Source of the DNA: Gallionellaceae bacterium
Lineage (GTDB): Bacteria > Pseudomonadota > Gammaproteobacteria > Burkholderiales > Gallionellaceae
Direction: 5' to 3'
Assembly: GCA_030646595.1 (NCBI GenBank)
Contig: JAUSKS010000245.1
Span: 1 to 17,063 of the forward strand
Length of the DNA: 17,063 nt
Shown here: positions 8,621 through 14,176 of the stretch, one piece after another
How the letters are laid out: each line of letters starts with the position of its first letter
How positions within the stretch are numbered: position 1 is the first letter of the stretch
Program-made: the position numbers and the translations under genes
The notes under the pieces: model-generated
Seen by the model: only the letters and a program-made list of their open reading frames with translations
Database searches by the model: none
Told to the model about the DNA's origin: nothing

Positions 8621-8781
8621 TGCCGAAATCTCCCGATGTATTCATTCACCCTTAGTGGCGCAAAAGGGGGAGGAAAAGCGAACGCCAAAACGGGTGGTCC
8701 TTGTAGCACCGGATGCCACATTACATACTACGCGGGCTGCGGGGTTACCTTGATTAGCACTTCACCTAAGATCAAAAAATC
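8621..8781. other. Intergenic stretch, no gene seen
   Basis: Between the left repeat and the promoter at 8782 I find no convincing gene. The GC-rich sequence fades into AT-rich DNA near 8760. A small A/T hairpin (AAGAT/ATCTT, 8769-8782) abuts the promoter. Confidence 0.4.
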
Positions 8782-8811
8782 TTGACTTATGCCTAAAGAA
8801 GCGCATATGAT
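8782..8811 (+). promoter_or_regulatory. Sigma70-type promoter of the island
   Basis: TTGACT (8782-8787) and TATGAT (8806-8811) are separated by 18 bp; each differs from the consensus by one base (TTGACA, TATAAT). Transcription would start near 8818. The only downstream candidates are the RNA/hairpin region to 9055 and, by read-through, the small ORF and the membrane-anchored protein. Confidence 0.6.
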
Positions 8812-8837
8812 ATGGCCGTACAATGGTTTTGAGGTGT

Positions 8838-8889
8838 TGATGGGCATCAGTTACTGTTGATGAACATCAACAGTAACTGATGCCCATCA
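8838..8889 (+). repeat. Perfect 25-bp inverted repeat with AA centre
   Basis: Positions 8838-8862 are the exact reverse complement of 8865-8889, separated only by AA. As RNA it would form a very stable hairpin with the terminal pair opened; as DNA it could extrude a cruciform or bind a dimeric protein. Short sub-palindromes (GATGGGCATC, TGATGAACATCA) are embedded. Two tiny ORFs of six codons start inside it (ATG at 8840 and 8861), but I do not call them genes. Confidence 0.9.
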
Positions 8890-9028
8890 TGCATTAATCT
8901 CAATACATTAGGTCGTACATAAGATGTGTATACTGTTGATCGTTAGGTATCCCGAGGTAATGTGAGATATCTCCAACAAGAACAACGGAGGTTGCTTGAG
9001 CATTTTAAATATTACAGTGGATACAGTG

Positions 9029-9055
9029 GCCGCATGTGCGGCTTTTTCTTTTTTT
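9029..9055 (+). terminator. Strong intrinsic terminator
   Basis: GCCGCA at 9029-9034 pairs with TGCGGC at 9037-9042 and is followed by TTTTTCTTTTTTT (9043-9055). It ends the putative RNA and lies immediately upstream of the small ORF's ribosome binding site (GGAG at 9058-9061), an arrangement that suits attenuation. Confidence 0.85.
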
Positions 9056-9071
9056 ACGGAGTTAATTGAAA

Positions 9072-9320
9072 ATGGGAGAATTCGTTATGCATAATCCTGC
9101 AGAACGGCTATGGGATAATGATATCGATCAAATCGAGAAACATTATATGGGTGGCTTGAGCGTAACAAGTTTACCTATTCGGAGGCCTGATGGCAGAGTG
9201 CCAAACCAAGGTAGTGTCGTAAAGCGGTATGTCGACATTAATCAAGTGGTAGCCAAGCCTAGTTGGTTTGCCGTTACTCTCAGTAATTGTAAGTGGGCTA
9301 TAACTGGGCGGCCGAAATAA
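9072..9320 (+). CDS. Small hypothetical protein, ~82 aa
   Basis: I do not recognise this family. The start is ambiguous: ATG 9072 has GGAG at 9058-9061 ten bases upstream, ATG 9087 has GGGAG at 9074-9078, and a TTG at 9066 is also in frame. The product is soluble and without signal peptide, with an acidic N-terminal segment (AERLWDNDIDQIEKHYMGG), a PIRRPDGRVPNQG turn, and a C-terminal VDINQVVAKPSWFAVTL stretch. It is enclosed between two intrinsic terminators (9029-9055 and 9352-9373), so it looks like a one-gene transcript or a regulated cistron. Base composition looks AT-richer than in the flanking operons. It may be an accessory or antitoxin-like partner of the next gene, but that is only a guess from position. 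Confidence 0.5.
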   Translation: MGEFVMHNPAERLWDNDIDQIEKHYMGGLSVTSLPIRRPDGRVPNQGSVVKRYVDINQVVAKPSWFAVTLSNCKWAITGRPK

Positions 9321-9351
9321 TTACGTTGGTTTGGTGTGTAGAGTATATAAG

Positions 9352-9373
9352 CACCCGTCGGGTGTTTTTTTTT
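9352..9373 (+). terminator. Intrinsic terminator with T9 tract
   Basis: CACCC (9352-9356) pairs with GGGTG (9360-9364) around GTC, followed by nine T (9365-9373). It lies 31 nt after the small ORF and only 11 nt before the GTG of the next gene, so that gene must rely on read-through or on a promoter that I cannot identify. Confidence 0.85.
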
Positions 9374-9384
9374 GAAAGTTAATC

Positions 9385-10122
9385 GTGAGTGATGATCAAA
9401 GTCCCATAACACAGGTTCTGAGTAGAGACATTCCGCAAGAATATGACACTCGCGCAAAGCTTGAGAATTATGCTTGCGATAAAGCGGATCGAGCTCCTTC
9501 GGAATTTTCGCAGACAGCCTATCTTTACTTTATAGCTCGTTATTTGGTTGTTGTGTACGAAGTATCTTTTGGTCAGATTCCCATTCAAGTGTGGAACGAA
9601 TATCGGAATGCAATCGATCACCATATGCGCCACATCACAAAAAGGCTAAGTGACACAACTGACCATGTCAAAAAAATGGAAGGTCATATGCAGCGGGCAG
9701 TTTTAGATATATCCAAGATATTTGGTCACGACACTATGGATATGTTGAACAGTAACCTAGAGGGATTGCATAAACCATCGTTAATTATGATTGATAACGG
9801 TACCTTTCTTAGTAACCTTGAAAACAGCTTCGAGGATGCAAAATCTGCTTTCATTAATGCTAAGGTATTAGATGTAAGCTTGGGTGATGATGCCAAGCAT
9901 AACAGTTCCATCATTGGCTTGTATTTGGATGCCGTATATAGTTTTACAGATATCCAGCGTACGATTCGTAATCGCCGCAACGACATTTCGGATGCGAAAG
10001 TTCGATATGATGCAATGCATAAAAAATCTGCATTAGAACACATAATAGAGGATCTAAAAGCCCACATAATTTGGGCTGGCATTACTGCTATAGTAGGCAT
10101 TGCGGCTTATTTCTGGAAATAA
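9385..10122 (+). CDS. Unknown protein with HEPN-like RxxxxH motif and C-terminal TM anchor
   Basis: A 245-aa protein of no family I can name. GTG 9385 is the first possible start after an in-frame stop at 9373; the ribosome binding site is weak (GAAAG at 9374-9378). The predicted fold is almost all helical. Residues 71-83 (NEYRNAIDHHMRH) carry R74-x4-H79, the spacing of the catalytic R-x4-6-H motif of HEPN ribonucleases. Residues ~85-160 and ~190-225 look like amphipathic or coiled-coil helices. Residues ~227-243 (IIWAGITAIVGIAAYFW) form one transmembrane segment, with the N-terminal part probably cytoplasmic. It lies in the repeat-bounded island downstream of a possible regulatory RNA and looks AT-richer than neighbouring operons, suggesting transfer. 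A defence or toxin role is a hypothesis; the HEPN assignment rests on one short motif. Confidence 0.75.
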   Translation: MSDDQSPITQVLSRDIPQEYDTRAKLENYACDKADRAPSEFSQTAYLYFIARYLVVVYEVSFGQIPIQVWNEYRNAIDHHMRHITKRLSDTTDHVKKMEGHMQRAVLDISKIFGHDTMDMLNSNLEGLHKPSLIMIDNGTFLSNLENSFEDAKSAFINAKVLDVSLGDDAKHNSSIIGLYLDAVYSFTDIQRTIRNRRNDISDAKVRYDAMHKKSALEHIIEDLKAHIIWAGITAIVGIAAYFWK

Positions 10123-10160
10123 TCATTCATGTCTGTGGTAACCTTTTGAGAGCACAATTT

Positions 10161-10208
10161 GCGTAGAATTTTACGCGTCATCCAGCGCAATGCGTTACGC
10201 ACATTGCG
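10161..10208 (+). other. Two hairpins downstream of the membrane-anchored protein
   Basis: GCGTA (10161-10165) pairs with TACGC (10172-10176), and CGCAATG (10186-10192) pairs with CATTGCG (10202-10208). They begin about 40 nt after the stop. Neither has a U-tract, so they are weak terminator candidates or repeat-derived structures. The rest of the 10123-10498 gap is the right repeat copy plus the nirD downstream region; no gene is seen. Confidence 0.4.
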
Positions 10209-10243
10209 TACGTAGCACCTTTCCTTATCTCCCCTGTGCGCCG

Positions 10244-10439
10244 CCTCGATTAGTCGCAAGTAAGCGGAGGTTTAGGCGAGCACTGTTTGAGCTCCGCAGT
10301 GGGGCGCGGGGTGTGCGCCCCGCTAGGGCGAGTTGCGCAGCCCCGCTTGCTTGTGGCTGATCGAGGGTACCGCGAAGCGGCGACAAACCGGGGTCGCCTT
10401 CTTTTTGGTTGCTTTTTCTTGGCGACGCAAGAAAAAGTG
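10244..10439 (-). repeat. Dispersed GC-rich repeat, right copy (inverted)
   Basis: Blocks B (10279-10367) and A (10385-10439) are the reverse complement of the left copy with one mismatch each. In addition, 10244-10267 is an inverted partner of 10343-10366 inside this copy: 24 bp with four transitions, all compatible with G-U pairing in RNA. This encloses the inner stem GGGGCGC (10301-10307) with GCGCCCC (10315-10321). The element thus looks like a multi-stem structure. The left copy lacks the 24-bp partner, so it may be truncated on its inner side. Confidence 0.85.
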
Positions 10440-10446
10440 ACTAGCC

Positions 10447-10463
10447 GCCGGGCTACCCCCGGC
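10447..10463 (-). terminator. Hairpin downstream of nirD
   Basis: GCCGGG (10447-10452) pairs with CCCGGC (10458-10463). Read on the - strand it lies about 36 nt after the nirD stop and is followed, after about 10 nt, by TTTTTCTT that belongs to repeat block A. It may terminate the nir operon and is also the outer hairpin of the right repeat copy. Confidence 0.45.
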
Positions 10464-10498
10464 TTTACTTCTCGCATGAATGCTACTTCGTTAGCACA

Positions 10499-10828
10499 TT
10501 AATTAACTTCCGCCATCTCCACCATCCCCAGATAAACCACCCCTTCCTCTATCTTCACCGGATAAGCGCGTGCGCACCCTACATCCGGCGCTACTGCATT
10601 GCCGTCCTCAAGGCTGATGTTCCAGTTATGCAGCGGGCAGGCGACTTTTTTTCCGAATACGATACCCTGCGATAGTGGCCCGCCCTTATGCGGGCATTTG
10701 TCGCGCAGTGCGAAGATTTCGTTATCTGCGGTGCGAAACAGGGCAATGTCGCCCTGCGCTGTGGTGACCACGCGTGCGCCCAGCGGCGGAATTTCGTCGA
10801 CGGTGGAAACCTTGTGCCAAGTGTTCAT
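10499..10828 (-). CDS. nirD: Nitrite reductase small subunit NirD (Rieske-type)
   Basis: A 109-aa protein, the usual NirD length. It is a Rieske-fold protein with both ligand pairs present: C45-P-H47 (KCPHKGGPL) and C64-x2-H67 (ACPLHNW). NirD of enteric bacteria, as I recall it, lacks these ligands, so this version probably binds a [2Fe-2S] cluster. It partners NirB in cytoplasmic NAD(P)H-dependent reduction of nitrite to ammonium. The ATG has AGGA seven bases upstream and lies 15 nt after the nirB stop, so it is the last gene of the operon. A ferredoxin subunit of another oxygenase is less likely given the context. Confidence 0.92.
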   Translation of the reverse strand: MNTWHKVSTVDEIPPLGARVVTTAQGDIALFRTADNEIFALRDKCPHKGGPLSQGIVFGKKVACPLHNWNISLEDGNAVAPDVGCARAYPVKIEEGVVYLGMVEMAEVN

Positions 10829-10843
10829 GATGTTGTCCTGTTA

Positions 10844-13372
10844 TTAAATTGAGAGTATTTCAAATTCACGCGCGCGCACGTTGTCTTTTTTCCACGGGTC
10901 TTTTTCATCCTGCAAGGCGTACAGCAAGCGCGCGTGGAGTGCCTTGCGGTTGGCGGCATCTTCTACGACACGTTGCTTGATGTATTCCAGGCCCACGCGT
11001 TCGACGTAATGCACAGTGCGATCCAGATAGCGCGCTTCTTCGCGATAAAGCTGGAGGAAGGCCCCCGCATATTCCAATACTTCATCGTGGGTTTTTACTT
11101 TAACCAGGAATTGGGCGACCACGGTCTTGATGCCGCCATTGCCCGCCACATAAATTTCCCAACCGGAATCCACACCAATCACGCCGACATCCTTGATGCC
11201 AGATTCGGCACAATTGCGCGGGCAACCGGAGACAGCAATTTTCACTTTATGGGGCGCATACATTTTCCATAATGCGCGTTCCAGGTCTATGCCCATTTGT
11301 GTGGAATCCTGCACACCAAAGCGACACCATTCGCTGCCGACACAGGTTTTAACAGTGCGCAGCGCCTTGGCATAAGCATGGCCGGAAGGCATGTCCAGAT
11401 CGGCCCAGACCTTGGGTAAGTCTTCTTTTTTAACACCCAGCAAATCAATGCGCTGACCACCAGTAACTTTAACAGTTGGTATGTTGTATTTATCCACCAC
11501 ATCAGCGATGCGGCGTAAATCCTTGGCCGTGGTCACGCCACCGAACATGCGCGGGATGACGGAATAGGTGCCATCTTTTTGAATGTTGGCATGCGCCCGT
11601 TCGTTGATGAAACGCGATTGCGGATCATCCTGCGCGATGCGTGGATGCGCACACAGCACATAGTAATTGAGCGCCGGGCGGCAACTGGCGCAGCCATTCG
11701 GTGTATTCCATTCCAGCGTTTGCATGATTTGCGGAATGCTGATCAGCGTCTGCGCGAAAATAGCTTGCCGCACTTGCTCGTGGGTCAGTTCGGTGCAGCC
11801 GCACATCGGTTTAGTGGCATTCAGTGTCGGCGTATATGCACCGCCGACCGTAGAGGCCAGCAGTTGTTCTACCAGGCCCGTGCAGGAGCCGCAGGAAGAC
11901 GAAGCCTTGGTATGTTTGCGCACATCTTCCAGAGTGAACAAACCTTTTTCCTTGATAGCCTTGACGATCACGCCTTTGCATACCCCATTGCAGCCGCACA
12001 CTTCCATCGTGTCCGGCATGGCGGCTGCGCTGCTCTGGCCTTGATGGCCTATATCGCCCAGATGCGATTGGCCAAACATCAGATGATCGCGAATTTCGGC
12101 GACGTTTTTGCCATCTCGTATCATCTGAAAATACCACGAGCCATCCTTGGTGTCGCCATACATGACTGCGCCTATCAGCTTGTCGGCCTGGATCACCAGT
12201 TTTTTGTATATCCCGCCCGCGACGTCGTGCAGCACAATCTGGTCAGTCTGGTCATTGCCGGTGAAATCGCCCGCAGAAAATAAATCTATGCCGGTGACTT
12301 TGAGTTTGGTAGACATGACCGAACCCTGATAGCGCGCGATGCCCATGCGTGCCAGATGATTAGCGCACACCTTGGCTTGCTCGAATAGCGGCGCTACTAA
12401 TCCATAGGTAACCCCTCGATGAGCCACGCATTCGCCCACCGCATAAATGCTGGGATCAAAAGTTTGCATGGTGTCGTTGACCACAATGCCACGATTGCAA
12501 TGGATGCCAGCGGATTCAGCTAAGGCGGTGTTGGGGCGTATGCCAACGGCCATGACCACTAGATCGGCGGGAATTTCTGTTCCGTCTTTGAAGCGGATTG
12601 CAGTTACGCGGTTGCTACTCGCCCCTTCCCCTTCAGGGGGAAGGTTGGGATGGAGGTGGGGTATGTCAGCTCCATTCAACCCATCCCCACCCCGCCCCTC
12701 CCCTTGAAGGGGAGGGAGTGTGCTGGTCCCGACGATCCGTTCAGTCTGTTTCTCCAGCAAAAATTTCAGTCCCTTGGCTTCCAGAGAAGTTTGCAGCATC
12801 TTGGCTGAATTCAGGTCGAGCTGCCGTTCCATGAGCCACGGCATGATATGCACCACAGTCACATCCATGCCCCTGAGCGCCAAGCCATTGGCTGCTTCCA
12901 GACCGAGCAGCCCCCCGCCGATAACGACCGCGTGCTTGTATTTTGCAGCAGCGGCGATCATGGCATTGGTGTCCTGAATATCGCGGTAGCCAATCACGCC
13001 TTCTAAATCTTTGCCCGGTACAGGCAGGATGAAAGGGTTGGAACCCGTGGCCAACAGCAGCCGGTCATATTCCGCCTCGGTGCCATCATCGGCATAAACA
13101 ATTTTTTTATTGCGATCTATGCGCACCACTTTTTTGTTCAGATGCAGAGTGATGTTGTTTTGTTGATACCACTCCAGATCATTCAGGATGATGTCTTGTA
13201 TACCTTGTTCACCGGCCAGCACTGGCGATAACATGATGCGGTTGTAGTTAGGATGTGGCTCGGCACCGAACACCGTCATGTCATACAAATCCGGCTCCAG
13301 CTTGATCAGTTCTTCCAGCGTGCGTACGCCCGCCATGCCATTTCCCACCATTACCAATTTCATTTTTGTCAT
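10844..13372 (-). CDS. nirB: Nitrite reductase [NAD(P)H] large subunit NirB
   Basis: An 842-aa cytoplasmic enzyme reducing nitrite to ammonium with NAD(P)H, FAD, Fe-S clusters and siroheme. Domains in order: FAD-binding Rossmann (VGNGMAG, residues 9-15), NAD(P)-binding (IGGGLLGLEAA, ~151-161), BFD-type [2Fe-2S] domain (C459, C461, C465, C494, C497), a second BFD-like cysteine set (C524, C526, C561, C564), then the siroheme/[4Fe-4S] domain with C677-x5-C683 and C717-x3-C721. The start M1 has GGAG seven bases upstream; M4 is too far from it. Residues ~216-254 are an in-frame insertion encoded by a palindromic repeat (12611-12727), absent from what I know of the family at this point, yet the frame and all cofactor residues downstream are intact. 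It lies 24 nt after cobA. Confidence 0.95.
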   Translation of the reverse strand: MTKMKLVMVGNGMAGVRTLEELIKLEPDLYDMTVFGAEPHPNYNRIMLSPVLAGEQGIQDIILNDLEWYQQNNITLHLNKKVVRIDRNKKIVYADDGTEAEYDRLLLATGSNPFILPVPGKDLEGVIGYRDIQDTNAMIAAAAKYKHAVVIGGGLLGLEAANGLALRGMDVTVVHIMPWLMERQLDLNSAKMLQTSLEAKGLKFLLEKQTERIVGTSTLPPLQGEGRGGDGLNGADIPHLHPNLPPEGEGASSNRVTAIRFKDGTEIPADLVVMAVGIRPNTALAESAGIHCNRGIVVNDTMQTFDPSIYAVGECVAHRGVTYGLVAPLFEQAKVCANHLARMGIARYQGSVMSTKLKVTGIDLFSAGDFTGNDQTDQIVLHDVAGGIYKKLVIQADKLIGAVMYGDTKDGSWYFQMIRDGKNVAEIRDHLMFGQSHLGDIGHQGQSSAAAMPDTMEVCGCNGVCKGVIVKAIKEKGLFTLEDVRKHTKASSSCGSCTGLVEQLLASTVGGAYTPTLNATKPMCGCTELTHEQVRQAIFAQTLISIPQIMQTLEWNTPNGCASCRPALNYYVLCAHPRIAQDDPQSRFINERAHANIQKDGTYSVIPRMFGGVTTAKDLRRIADVVDKYNIPTVKVTGGQRIDLLGVKKEDLPKVWADLDMPSGHAYAKALRTVKTCVGSEWCRFGVQDSTQMGIDLERALWKMYAPHKVKIAVSGCPRNCAESGIKDVGVIGVDSGWEIYVAGNGGIKTVVAQFLVKVKTHDEVLEYAGAFLQLYREEARYLDRTVHYVERVGLEYIKQRVVEDAANRKALHARLLYALQDEKDPWKKDNVRAREFEILSI
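12611..12727 (-). repeat. Palindromic repeat element inserted in frame in nirB
   Basis: Two GC-rich hairpins lie within ~115 bp: CCTTCCCC (12624-12631) with GGGGAAGG (12637-12644), and CCCTCCCCTT (12696-12705) with AAGGGGAGGG (12707-12716), joined by a GGGATGG/CCCATCC-containing spacer. On the - strand it encodes the low-complexity peptide LPPLQGEGRGGDG ... NLPPEGEG; the + strand reads a similar LPLQGEG and PPLEGEG pair, as expected of a REP/BIME-like doublet. Peptides of this kind are familiar to me from dispersed proteobacterial repeats. The exact ends are estimated from where NirB-like sequence stops and resumes. Confidence 0.75.
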
Positions 13373-13396
13373 TGTTCTACTCCTGAATAAAATTTT

Positions 13397-14176
13397 TCAT
13401 GCTGCCTGTTGCTGGATAATTTGTTCCCGCATTTGCCCGGCCATTTCCGCAAATTTCACCACTTTGCCAATCACCACAATAGCCGGACTGGAAAAATCGA
13501 GCGCGGCCACCAGACCCGCCAGTTGTTCCAGCGTGGTCACCAACTGCCGTTGCTGCGGCAACGTGCCATGCTGAATTGCCGCCGCTGGCGTGGTGGCGGG
13601 CAGACCATGTTGCATTAATTGTTGCGTGATGCGCGCCAGATTGCCCATGCCCATGTATATCACCAGAGTGGTGCCGGTGGCCGCGAGCGCGCGCCAGTCC
13701 GGCTCCTTTTCATCCTGGGTATGGCCGGTGATAAAGGTCACGCCGTGAGTGTAATTTCTATGCGTCAGCGGAATATTCAACGACGCCGGAACCGCCATGC
13801 CGGAGGTAATGCCGCTGATGATGGATACTTCGATACCTGCTTGCTGCAAGGCCAGCAACTCTTCGCCGCCACGCCCGAACATGAAAGGATCGCCGCCCTT
13901 GATGCGCGCGATTGTTTTTCCTGCGCGGGCCAGTGCAATCATTTTTTTGTGTATGAAAGCCTGCGGTGTAGAGCGGCAACCGCCGCGCTTGCCCACATGA
14001 ATGACGGGCACATCCGCGCGCGCGAATTGTAGAATTTCGGAATTGACCAGATCATCCAGCAAAATGACATCGGCCAGGCCTATCGTGCGCACTGCGCCCA
14101 AGGTAAGCAAATCCAAATGGCCCGGCCCTGCGCCTATTAAATAAACCTGGCCTTGCTTCACCCCGATTTTTTTCAT
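13397..14176 (-). CDS. cobA: Uroporphyrinogen-III C-methyltransferase
   Basis: A 259-aa SAM-dependent enzyme that methylates uroporphyrinogen III twice to give precorrin-2, the precursor of siroheme needed by NirB. Family motifs: IGAGPGHLDLLTLGA near the N-terminus (the usual GDP is GHL here), ADVILLDDLV, the GKRGG loop, IKGGDPFMFGRGGEE, and SGITSGMAVPA, followed by HGVTFITGH. The length fits stand-alone SUMT and no CysG dehydrogenase/ferrochelatase domain is fused, so those steps must be encoded elsewhere. The start is the ATG at 14176, which overlaps the stop of the upstream gene as ATGA, so translation is probably coupled. A longer in-frame extension to 14326 runs inside that upstream gene and is rejected. 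Confidence 0.93.
   Translation of the reverse strand: MKKIGVKQGQVYLIGAGPGHLDLLTLGAVRTIGLADVILLDDLVNSEILQFARADVPVIHVGKRGGCRSTPQAFIHKKMIALARAGKTIARIKGGDPFMFGRGGEELLALQQAGIEVSIISGITSGMAVPASLNIPLTHRNYTHGVTFITGHTQDEKEPDWRALAATGTTLVIYMGMGNLARITQQLMQHGLPATTPAAAIQHGTLPQQRQLVTTLEQLAGLVAALDFSSPAIVVIGKVVKFAEMAGQMREQIIQQQAA

Larger units (their letters stand above)
8818..9055 (+). ncRNA. Putative structured RNA or leader of ~240 nt
   Basis: The stretch is bounded by a good promoter (8782-8811) and a strong intrinsic terminator (9029-9055) and has no credible gene inside. It contains a perfect 25-bp inverted repeat (8838-8862 with 8865-8889), a second copy of the ten bases TACTGTTGAT (8852-8861 and 8931-8940) that could pair alternatively with the right arm (8866-8875), and the palindrome GAGATATCTC (8964-8973). 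I know no RNA family that it matches. It could be an independent small RNA or an attenuating leader for the genes that follow. Transcription is inferred, not shown. Confidence 0.4.

Noticed and set aside
8335..8785. Overlapping ORFs of 93-123 aa across the left repeat
   Set aside because: They follow the dispersed repeat in several frames and on both strands and encode the Lys/Arg-rich pseudo-peptide typical of spurious repeat ORFs; no ribosome binding site supports them.
8838..8940. CRISPR array or retron msr-msd
   Set aside because: There are no regularly spaced repeats, no cas genes and no reverse transcriptase in the window.
8996..9094. 32-codon TTG-start ORF with GGAGG upstream, reading through the terminator
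   Set aside because: The frame runs through the terminator stem and T-tract and the product ends abruptly; the N-terminal NITVDTVAA stretch vaguely recalls AidA/PixA-like proteins but the downstream sequence does not continue it in any frame.
10250..10502. ORFs of 71-75 aa across the right repeat
   Set aside because: Same repeat read in other frames; no independent evidence of coding.
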